20,904 nt of DNA from Streptosporangiaceae bacterium. Lineage in GTDB: Bacteria; Actinomycetota; Actinomycetes; Streptosporangiales; Streptosporangiaceae. Below are positions 15,138-20,904 of this stretch, piece by piece. The stretch is from positions 1-20,904 of the forward strand of contig JASHTT010000267.1 of assembly GCA_030040415.1 (NCBI GenBank). The letters are read 5' to 3'. The notes below the pieces were generated by a model, which searched no databases, was not told the DNA's origin, and worked only from the letters and a program-made list of their open reading frames with translations. Position numbers and translations under genes: made by a program. How positions within the stretch are numbered: position 1 is the first letter of the stretch; the number at the start of each line of letters is the position of its first letter.

Positions 15138-15203
15138 GTATGTTGTCAACGATCTAGTTTGTCTGACAATTATGCAGATACAGTACGGTAGCCGTCAACA
15201 TAC
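15138..15203. repeat. 8-bp inverted repeat bracketing the GntR operator candidate
   Basis: GTATGTTG (15138-15145) and CAACATAC (15196-15203) are perfect reverse complements 50 nt apart. They flank the palindrome at 15159-15169 in the divergent STAS/GntR region. They could be a second operator pair or the base of a weak stem. Confidence 0.35.
15159..15169. promoter_or_regulatory. Palindromic operator candidate TTGTCTGACAA upstream of the GntR gene
   Basis: This exact 11-bp inverted repeat with a central T is identical to the core at 383-393. It lies 75 nt before the GntR start, where an autoregulatory operator would be expected. GT-N3-AC is the general GntR-family half-site arrangement, although UTRA-type members more often use GT-N-TA-N-AC. 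Confidence 0.55.
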
Positions 15204-15244
15204 CGACGGTCACCTGCCGCCTGGCAACGGGCAGGAGGAGAACC

Positions 15245-16003
15245 TTGGTCGCAACGACGCGCGTGCCTCGGTGGGTCGCGGCGAAGAGTGCGCTGCTCGA
15301 GCGCATCAGCAGCGGTGAGTGGCCCGCAGGCGAGCGGCTGCCGGCCGAGCCTGAGCTCGCCCTCGCGCTCGGCGTGAGCCGAGCCACGCTGAGGGAGGCG
15401 CTGCGTGCGCTGGCCGAAGAGGGATACATCCAGCGCAAGCCGGGGGCCGGCACCCGGGTGGCCAGCCGCGGGATCCTGCCAGCCAGCCTGGACAACAACG
15501 TTGGTGTCGCCGACATCATCAGGGCCATGGGCATGCTGCCCGGGACGAGCAGCCTGGAGTACCACATTGCGGCGGCTCCAGACGACGTCGCGGTCGACCT
15601 CGCACTCGGTGACCGGCGCAGAGTTGCTGTCATCGAGCGCGTCCGCACGGCCGACGGCAATCCCGTCGTGTTCTCGACGCACTACTACCCGCCGGACGCC
15701 AACTGGGACGACGGCAAGCTGCTGGCGGGCTTCGATGGCGAGTCGCTGTATACGCTGCTGGAAGACCGGGCCGGCATCCAGATCCGGTACTCCACGGCCA
15801 CCATCAGGCCCGCCCGAGCCGATAGCGCGCTAGCGGCCCGCCTGGCAACCAGCGAAGGCGCGCTCCTCATGCATTTCCGCCAGATCGACTTCGACGTCCG
15901 CGGCAGGGCGGTCATCTTGTCGAGCGAGTACTACCGAAGCGACGCTTTTGAGTTCACGATTTTCCGCCGCGGGCCCAAGGCTCCGCCGCAAGCCGGGCGG
16001 TAG
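15245..16003 (+). CDS. GntR-family transcriptional regulator with UTRA domain
   Basis: The 252-residue product has an N-terminal winged helix (about 8-74) with the family hallmarks LPAEPELALALGVSRATLRE and EEGYIQRKPGAGTRV, then a UTRA effector-binding domain (about 95-245). That domain contains VAVIERVRTADGNPV, YYPPD and a final VILSSEYYRSDAFEF. The start is TTG 15245, directly after AGGAGGAG (15233-15240). It converges on the permease gene with an 11-nt gap, and the kinase lies beyond the permease. It probably senses a metabolite of that module and controls itself and the permease/kinase promoters through the TTGTCTGACAA motif; this is inference from motif and context. Confidence 0.9.
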   Translation: MVATTRVPRWVAAKSALLERISSGEWPAGERLPAEPELALALGVSRATLREALRALAEEGYIQRKPGAGTRVASRGILPASLDNNVGVADIIRAMGMLPGTSSLEYHIAAAPDDVAVDLALGDRRRVAVIERVRTADGNPVVFSTHYYPPDANWDDGKLLAGFDGESLYTLLEDRAGIQIRYSTATIRPARADSALAARLATSEGALLMHFRQIDFDVRGRAVILSSEYYRSDAFEFTIFRRGPKAPPQAGR

Positions 16004-16014
16004 CCGGCGGGTGA

Positions 16015-17406
16015 TCAAGGTTGCGGCGCGGCCTCGTCCAGTTTGTGCGGCCGCGCGGGCAGGCCCTGACGCCGCCTGAGTCCGGCGATCGTCGCGACCA
16101 CGGCTGCAGCCGCGATCGCGAAGCAGGCGATGGTGACCGACGTTTCCGTCTTGAAGCTGGTCGGGTGGAACACGAACGTCTGCAGGAAATTCTTGAACAA
16201 GATGTAGCAGTTGACCGCGATCCCGACTGCGGGCGTCACGAGGTGGGCGAGCCAGTTGATCTCTGCGCGGTGATAGCGGAGGTGATAGACGATGTTGGCT
16301 GCGCAGGTCAGCGTGTACGGGATGAGGATCAAGAACACGTAAGCCTCTCCGATCCACATGAACGCAAGCGACGGGTCGGCGTTCTGGTACACGGTGATGA
16401 GGACTGGCAGCACGAGACAGCAGGCCAGCACGAGCAGCTGAGCGCGCCACGGGTTGCTGTGCTCGTCGGTGCGCGCGAACATGCGCGGCGCCAGCTGCTC
16501 TCGGGCCAGTGCAAACAGCTGGCGGCTTGCCGCGCTGGACACCGCCGACAGCGAGGCGAGGACCGCGGTGAAGCCAGTCAGCGGGACCATTACCTTCAGC
16601 GCTCCGAGGTAATGCGCCGCGACGAGGTAGATGGGCGTGAACTGCCCGGACCTGACGTAGGCGGCCATCGTGTGCGCAGGGACGCTGTTCATGATCCCGA
16701 AGGAGGTGACCGCCCAGTAGGCGCCCGCGCCGAGCGTCACGAGGATCGTGGCCTTCGGGACCAGGGCCCGGGGCGCCTTCGCCTCCTCCGCGACCGGCGC
16801 CACGATGTCGAATGCCGCGATCGACAGCACGGCGAACAGTAGCGCGGCAACGAAGCCGGACCAGGATGTGGCGCGGTCCGGATTTAGCGGCTGCCAGGAC
16901 AGGCGGCCCGCGAGAGCTTGGCTGACCACGATGTAAGCAGACAGGGCTGCGACGAAGCCGGCCTCGACGCAGATGAACAGGCCGATCACACGTGCCGATA
17001 TGCGGATGCCCCGCTGGGTGAGCACGCCGACGGCGAGTACGCAAAGGATGCCGCCGGTCATAGCCGTGGCCGTATCGGAATGGACGCTTGCCACGTTAAG
17101 CAGCGAATTAAAAAATAGACCGAACATAACCGGCTGGAGCGCCGCCCCGACTATATAGGTGCCGACGAGTATCCAGCCGAGCCAAATGCCAAGTCCGGGG
17201 AAGGTCGCTTCCCACAGCCAGGTGAATGTCGAGCCGGCTGATGGCCGCCGGCCGTTCATCACCGCATAGCTGACGGCGGTCGGCAGCATGAGCAGCGTGA
17301 CAGCGATGAATGCCAGCGGGACCACCGGCCCGGTGAGCCCCTCCATGATCCCGAAGGTGAGGTAGGCGGCCAGGGCGAGGCCCATGTAGGCGATGCCCAG
17401 GGTCAC
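16015..17406 (-). CDS. APC-superfamily amino acid/polyamine permease
   Basis: At least 463 residues with about 12 hydrophobic segments and APC features: GPVVPLAFIAVTLLMLP, AGSTFTWLWEA, FDIVAPVAEEAKAPRALVPK (the conserved segment after helix 6) and SAASRQLFALAREQLAP (near helix 8). It should import an amino acid, amine or related compound by proton or cation symport. The first canonical start is GTG 17406, which has no ribosome binding site. Upstream the frame stays open to a TAG near 17574 and encodes LSRNALRLPSLVTLG, a usual APC N-terminus, so the true start is probably upstream (see findings). The gene is divergent from an FGGY kinase and convergent with the GntR regulator, which suggests a joint uptake and catabolism unit. 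Confidence 0.88.
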   Translation of the reverse strand: MTLGIAYMGLALAAYLTFGIMEGLTGPVVPLAFIAVTLLMLPTAVSYAVMNGRRPSAGSTFTWLWEATFPGLGIWLGWILVGTYIVGAALQPVMFGLFFNSLLNVASVHSDTATAMTGGILCVLAVGVLTQRGIRISARVIGLFICVEAGFVAALSAYIVVSQALAGRLSWQPLNPDRATSWSGFVAALLFAVLSIAAFDIVAPVAEEAKAPRALVPKATILVTLGAGAYWAVTSFGIMNSVPAHTMAAYVRSGQFTPIYLVAAHYLGALKVMVPLTGFTAVLASLSAVSSAASRQLFALAREQLAPRMFARTDEHSNPWRAQLLVLACCLVLPVLITVYQNADPSLAFMWIGEAYVFLILIPYTLTCAANIVYHLRYHRAEINWLAHLVTPAVGIAVNCYILFKNFLQTFVFHPTSFKTETSVTIACFAIAAAAVVATIAGLRRRQGLPARPHKLDEAAPQP

Positions 17407-17467
17407 CAGGCTGGGAAGCCGGAGCGCGTTCCTGCTGAGGGCCGCCCCGGCAGGGCCGGCTGGCGGC

Positions 17468-17492
17468 GCCCGGCCGGCGACGCCGGCCGGGC
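17468..17492. repeat. GC-rich inverted repeat at the 5' end of the permease frame
   Basis: Twelve-bp arms (17468-17479 and 17481-17492) are perfectly complementary around a single A. The repeat lies between the strong minus-strand Shine-Dalgarno at 17560-17565 and GTG 17406. If the permease starts upstream, it encodes an Ala/Gly/Pro-rich stretch; if not, it would form a leader hairpin. Confidence 0.55.
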
Positions 17493-17559
17493 GGCCCTGA
17501 CTCTGCGCGTAACGTTTCAGCGTCCCGATTGCTTTCCGGATCGGCCAGGTGACCGGGGA

Positions 17560-17565
17560 CTCCTT
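17560..17565 (-). promoter_or_regulatory. Shine-Dalgarno AAGGAG without a canonical start codon
   Basis: On the minus strand AAGGAG is followed after 6 nt by GTC (17551-17553), which is in the permease frame. This is ideal ribosome-binding geometry, but GTC is not a normal start. In-frame CTG at 17518-17520 is the only other near-cognate initiator well upstream of GTG 17406. Confidence 0.5.
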
Positions 17566-17620
17566 TTCAGGCTAACTGCTGTCAGCTGCACTGTCGCCAG
17601 GTCGGTTGCATTCACCGGGT

Positions 17621-17631
17621 ATGTCAGGCAA
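17621..17631. promoter_or_regulatory. Degenerate copy of the GntR operator candidate
   Basis: ATGTCAGGCAA matches TTGTCTGACAA at 8 of 11 positions. It lies in the divergent gap between the permease and kinase genes, about 100 nt before the kinase start. This is weak sequence evidence on its own; location is the main argument. Confidence 0.3.
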
Positions 17632-17733
17632 ACGAATTCTGAGAAAACCCAGGCAGGCTCCTGCCGGACCTCTTTTTGCCGGCCCCGTCCGGGAGTTACG
17701 GTCAGCATGTTCACGATCGAAGGACGATGAGCC

Positions 17734-19263
17734 GTGGCGCTGATGGGCGTGGACGTCGGGACCAGCGCGACCAAGGGGCTGGTCATCAGCGACGACGGCG
17801 CCAGCCTCGCGCTGGCGCGGCGCAGTTACTCCGTCGCGTTCCCTGCCGCCGGCTTGGCCGAGATCGATCCGCGCACCGTCTGGGCCGCCGTGCGGGATGT
17901 CATGCAGGAGCTCGCCGCCCGGACGCGGGACCAGGGTCATGCCGTCCGTGCGATCGCACTCTGCGTGTCCGGAAACGAGTCGACGCCGGTGGACAGGTCC
18001 GGCCATCCGCTCTATCCGACGGTCATGGGAACCGACTCGAGGTCAGCGGACGTGGCGGCGTGGTGGGAGCGCACGGTGGGCCGGTGGGGGGTCTACTCGG
18101 TCACTGGCATCCCTGTCCATCCCATGCACCCGCTCGTGCGGCTCATGTGGCTGCGCGACCACGAGCCTGCGGTGTTCCGGCGGGTGGACAAGATGCTGTG
18201 CTGGGAAGAGTTGTTCGGCTACTGGATGGGCGCCGGTCCGGTCACGGACCTGTCCATCGCGTCCTGCACGATGGCCTTCGACATACGCGACCGGCGCTGG
18301 TCGGCCGACCTGCTAGCGGTCGCCGGGATCGATCCCGCCGTGTTCCCGCGAGCTGTCAGCTCGGGCACGCCCGTTGGCAGCATGAGCGCTGTGCTGGCCG
18401 GCGAGCTTGGGTTCGCGGTCCCGCCCGTCATCGTGGCTGGCGGATTCGACCAGCCGATGGCGGCGCTCGGGGCGGGCCAGCTCGCGCCCGGTGACGCCGG
18501 CGTCGGGACCGGGAGCTGGGAGGCGCTACTGGTGGTGTGCCCGCAGCCGCGGCTGGTACCGGAGCTGCTGGATGCGGGCTATCCGTTCGGCTGCTACGTA
18601 GCAGGAGACCTGTACTACACGGCCGCCAACAATCCCGGCGCCGGCAGCGTCCTGCAGTGGTTCAGGGACGCGCTCGGCGGGCAAGAGGTCGCCCTGGCGA
18701 CGCGTACCGGGCAGGACGCGTTCGACTTGCTCGTCGCGCAGGCGACGAGCTCGCCGACCAGCCTGCTTGTGCTGCCGCACTTCGAAGGCTCGTACAACCC
18801 CTGGATGAACCCGCGGTCCCGCGGTGTGTTCGCCGGGCTGAGCCTGCGCACCACGAAGGCGGATCTCATCAAGGCTGTGCTTGAGGGCATCACGTATGAG
18901 CTTCGCGAGAACGTGCGGCGGCTCGAGGCAGCTGGCGTCGAGATCGGCGAGCTTGTCGCTACCGGCGGTGGCGCTCGCTCGGATACCTGGCTGCAGCTCA
19001 AGGCTGACATGACCGGCAAGGTCATCAAAACGGTGAACGTCGAGGAGGCCGGCTGCTTCGCGGCTGCCTGCATGGCCGGAGTCGGCACTGGCGTGTACCC
19101 GGACGTCGCGGCGCCGGTGCGCGAGCTGGTCAGGCCGCGGAAGGTCTTCCTGCCCCGGCCGGATCACCAGGAGTTCTACGAGGCGATGGCGCCGAAGTAC
19201 CGGAGGCTCTACGAAGCCCTGGCGGCACTCGGTGACGCTCCGCAGCCCGCCACCTGGAGCTGA
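17734..19263 (+). CDS. FGGY-family carbohydrate kinase
   Basis: The 509-residue product is full length for the family. The N-terminal phosphate motif is GVDVGTSATKG (5-15). The second domain has the GGFDQPMAALGAGQ motif with the likely catalytic base D239 and a GTGSWEAL motif (258-265). The ATP-site motif is VATGGGARSDTWLQL (408-422), followed by EEAGCFAAACMAGVGTG (437-453). It should phosphorylate a sugar or polyol with ATP in the cytoplasm. The xylulose-kinase-like layout does not fix the substrate. The start is GTG 17734 with AAGGA at 17720-17724; ATG 17743 is possible. Its stop abuts the stop of the convergent HxlR gene (TGATCA). Pairing with an APC permease rather than a sugar transporter is unusual. 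Confidence 0.9.
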   Translation: MALMGVDVGTSATKGLVISDDGASLALARRSYSVAFPAAGLAEIDPRTVWAAVRDVMQELAARTRDQGHAVRAIALCVSGNESTPVDRSGHPLYPTVMGTDSRSADVAAWWERTVGRWGVYSVTGIPVHPMHPLVRLMWLRDHEPAVFRRVDKMLCWEELFGYWMGAGPVTDLSIASCTMAFDIRDRRWSADLLAVAGIDPAVFPRAVSSGTPVGSMSAVLAGELGFAVPPVIVAGGFDQPMAALGAGQLAPGDAGVGTGSWEALLVVCPQPRLVPELLDAGYPFGCYVAGDLYYTAANNPGAGSVLQWFRDALGGQEVALATRTGQDAFDLLVAQATSSPTSLLVLPHFEGSYNPWMNPRSRGVFAGLSLRTTKADLIKAVLEGITYELRENVRRLEAAGVEIGELVATGGGARSDTWLQLKADMTGKVIKTVNVEEAGCFAAACMAGVGTGVYPDVAAPVRELVRPRKVFLPRPDHQEFYEAMAPKYRRLYEALAALGDAPQPATWS

Positions 19264-19749
19264 TCAGTCCGCCGTGCGGCGGTGCCGCCGAACGGCGGAC
19301 AGCCCGGCCACCTGGTGGCCCTGCGCGCAGCGCAGCTCGGCGGTGACGGGCTCGTCGCAGCCGTCGTGGCGAAGCTCGATCGGACCGCCGTCGGGCTGCA
19401 GCCAGCGGTCACCCCACTGCATCAGCGCCACCATGGCCGGCAAGAAGTCCGCACCCATCGCGGTGAGTGCGTAGCCGTCCCGAGTTCGGGCGCCAGGGTC
19501 GCGGTAGGGCTCGCGGCGCAGCAAGCCGGCATCGGTCAGGTCACGCAGCCGCGCTGCGGTGACCGGCTCGCTCAGCCCGGTGCGCGCCGCGAAATCCTCG
19601 AATCGGGTCGCGCCGTAGAACGCCTCGCGCAGCACGAGCAGCGCCGAGCGCGTGTGCACGACGTCGGCAGCCTTTGCGAGCGAGCAGCGGGTCGCCTGCC
19701 ACGATGCCCGCGGCTCGAGCTCGCCCGTCATCCGGATCACGGTATCCAT
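19264..19749 (-). CDS. HxlR-type winged-helix transcriptional regulator
   Basis: The 161-residue product matches HxlR-type regulators: CSLAKAADVV with the conserved N-terminal cysteine (C22), SALLVLREAFYGATRFEDF, LSEPVTAARLRDLTDAGLL and a YALTAMGADFLPAMVALMQWGDRW ending. The C-terminal tail carries two further cysteines (C131, C141), which with C22 could make it redox-responsive. The frame is open far upstream, but that part is antisense to the MFS gene; ATG 19749 begins the regulator. A TATGCT -10 element (19758-19763, minus strand) lies 8 nt from the ATG with no ribosome binding site between, so the transcript is probably leaderless. The divergent MFS gene is the likely target. Confidence 0.85.
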   Translation of the reverse strand: MDTVIRMTGELEPRASWQATRCSLAKAADVVHTRSALLVLREAFYGATRFEDFAARTGLSEPVTAARLRDLTDAGLLRREPYRDPGARTRDGYALTAMGADFLPAMVALMQWGDRWLQPDGGPIELRHDGCDEPVTAELRCAQGHQVAGLSAVRRHRRTAD

Positions 19750-19761
19750 GTCGGTCAAGCA

Positions 19762-19795
19762 TAACTGGCTTAGCAAGTTCTCAGCTAGCCTGTTA
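19762..19795. promoter_or_regulatory. Imperfect inverted repeat between HxlR and MFS genes
   Basis: TAACTGGCT (19762-19770) and AGCCTGTTA (19787-19795) are complementary at 8 of 9 positions, and inner TAGC/GCTA segments extend the symmetry. The repeat fills most of the 48-bp divergent gap and covers both likely -10 elements. It is a good candidate for the HxlR operator. Confidence 0.5.
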
Positions 19796-19797
19796 CG

Positions 19798-20769
19798 ATG
19801 CTGGCTATGGAATCCATAAGCCAGCTTGACCGGCCGGGTGCTCCCTGGCTCCGGCGCCGCGGCGACGCTTCTCCCGCCCTGGTCATGTGCATCGTGTGCG
19901 CCGGCGTCGTGCTGGCCTCGCTGGACCTGTTCATCGTCAACGTGGCACTTCCGGACATCGCCCGCGACCTGCACCAGCGCGACCTGAGCACGCTGTCGTG
20001 GGTGCTCAACGCGTACGCGATCGTCTACGCCGCGGCGCTCGTGCTGCTCGGCCGGCTGTCGGAGGGCAGGCGGCGGGAGAACGGCTTCCTGCTCGGCGTC
20101 GCGGTGTTTACCCTCGCCTCGGCGGCCTGCGGCGCCGCTCCCGACCTGGCGGTGCTCGTTGCGTTCCGGATCGTGCAAGCGGTCGGCGCCGCGCTGCTCA
20201 CGCCGACTTCGCTCAGCCTGGTGCTGGCCACCACTGCGCCGCAGCGGCGGCACAGTTCGGTCCGGGCGTGGACGGCCGTCGGTGGGTTGGCGGCAGCCCT
20301 CGGCCCAGTCGTTGGCGGCTTGCTCGTCACCGCGAGCTGGCGGTGGGTGTTCTACGTCAACGTGCCCATCGGGCTGCTGGCGCTGGTCGTCGGATGGCTC
20401 AGGCTGCCGCGGGTGCCCGGTCACCCGGTACCGCGGCCGGACGCGATCGGCGCGGTGCTGGTGACCACGGGGGCCGCGGTGCTGACGCTCGGCCTCGTCG
20501 AGGGCAACGACTGGGGCTGGGCGAACGTCCGCACTGTGGTGGCGCTCGCGGTCGCGGTCGCGGCGCTCGCGGCGTTCGCCCGGCGGTGCGCACGCCACAG
20601 TTCGCCCCTCATCGACGCCGCGCTGTTCCGGGTCCGCGCCTTCAGCGGTTCTTCGCTGGTCGCCGTGGTCTTCTCGGTCGCGTTCGCTGCCATGCTGTTC
20701 TCTCGCGCTTCCTGGCCAGCGTCGGGACGCCCCCGGCGAGCGGAAGCTCAGCAGGGGCGCGCCCGCTGA
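19798..20769 (+). CDS. DHA2-like MFS efflux transporter, truncated
   Basis: The 323-residue product matches the first part of 14-helix DHA2-type drug exporters: LDLFIVNVALPDIARDL in helix 1, STLSWVLNAYAIVYAA in helix 2, the loop motif GRLSEGRRREN, FRIVQAVGAALLTPTSL, then LGPVVGGLLV and SWRWVFYVNVPIGLLAL. After VFSVAFAAMLFS the reading frame becomes a hydrophilic Arg/Pro-rich tail and stops at 20769. Family members are usually about 460-500 residues, so roughly a third is missing. A perfect hairpin follows only 60 nt later. ATG 19798 has no ribosome binding site; a TAGCCT -10 (19786-19791) places the transcription start at or near it, so the mRNA may be leaderless. ATG 19807 is an alternative. 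The gene is probably non-functional or a remnant. Confidence 0.75.
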   Translation: MLAMESISQLDRPGAPWLRRRGDASPALVMCIVCAGVVLASLDLFIVNVALPDIARDLHQRDLSTLSWVLNAYAIVYAAALVLLGRLSEGRRRENGFLLGVAVFTLASAACGAAPDLAVLVAFRIVQAVGAALLTPTSLSLVLATTAPQRRHSSVRAWTAVGGLAAALGPVVGGLLVTASWRWVFYVNVPIGLLALVVGWLRLPRVPGHPVPRPDAIGAVLVTTGAAVLTLGLVEGNDWGWANVRTVVALAVAVAALAAFARRCARHSSPLIDAALFRVRAFSGSSLVAVVFSVAFAAMLFSRASWPASGRPRRAEAQQGRAR

Positions 20770-20831
20770 CCGCCGCAACCCTGCGCGGGCGTTACGGCTT
20801 CAAGTAGACAGGACGGCACAGTTCGATCGAC

Positions 20832-20873
20832 CATCAGCGCGGCCCGGCGGACTCACGCCGGGCCGCGCTGATG
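20832..20873. terminator. Long perfect hairpin terminator after the MFS gene
   Basis: Perfect 18-bp arms (20832-20849 and 20856-20873) enclose a GACTCA loop. No T tract follows. It sits 62 nt after the in-frame stop of the MFS gene and 24 nt after the TAG that ends the +1-shifted frame at 20807. Confidence 0.8.
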
Positions 20874-20904
20874 CGCCGCCGGGTAGCCGGGGGCCGATAT
20901 TCGC

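Noticed and set aside
15830..17044. 404-codon minus-strand open frame overlapping the permease and the GntR end
   Set aside because: It lies in a different frame from the permease, which has convincing APC motifs. Composition is Arg/His/Ala-rich noise.
19264..20778. 504-codon minus-strand open frame
   Set aside because: Only its last 161 codons (from 19749) encode the HxlR-type regulator. The upstream part is low-complexity Arg/Asp/His sequence antisense to the MFS gene, which has clear family motifs.
1..20904. tRNA, rRNA, CRISPR array, insertion sequence or phage genes
   Set aside because: I saw no cloverleaf-like segment, no regularly spaced repeats, and no transposase, integrase or phage structural motifs on either strand.

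Overview
The window is high-GC DNA with GTG and TTG starts, Shine-Dalgarno sites of the AGGAGG type, U-less GC hairpin terminators and a complete actinobacterial mce locus. This points to a filamentous or soil actinomycete. It is probably not a mycobacterium, because the Mkl/MceG-type ATPase gene is the first gene of the mce operon, whereas in mycobacteria it is encoded elsewhere. I cannot name the genus from the sequence alone.

Region 1 (1-3690) is an accessory block. A minus-strand PucR-type regulator runs off the left edge. Three plus-strand genes for exported beta-rich proteins follow (596-1267, 1474-2931, 2997-3635). The second has a DUF6801-like N-terminal half, and its C-terminal half is homologous to the third protein. 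Perfect GC hairpins close the first gene and the pair.

Region 2 (3698-14668) is the core of the window. A good sigma-70-type promoter (TTGACG-17-TACTGT) precedes a tightly packed operon: ATPase (mceG), two YrbE/MlaE permeases, six MCE proteins (mceA-F, with MceE a lipoprotein) and two Mce-associated membrane proteins. Most junctions overlap by 1-4 nt. Together they should form one envelope-spanning lipid or sterol importer, with MceG energising YrbEA/B and MceA-F forming the extracytoplasmic conduit. The substrate cannot be read from the sequence.

Region 3 (14679-20904) carries regulators and a small catabolic module: a STAS-domain protein with a degenerate phosphorylation site, a UTRA-type GntR regulator, an APC-family permease and a divergent FGGY-family sugar or polyol kinase. 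An HxlR-type regulator and a divergent DHA2-like MFS efflux gene, apparently cut short, close the window.

The least ordinary observations are these: an 11-bp palindrome (TTGTCTGACAA) shared by the GntR promoter region and a promoter 15 kb away in front of the first secreted-protein gene; the paired secreted proteins beside a self-contained mce operon; a permease with an ideal ribosome binding site but no canonical start codon; and the truncated MFS gene next to a strong terminator.
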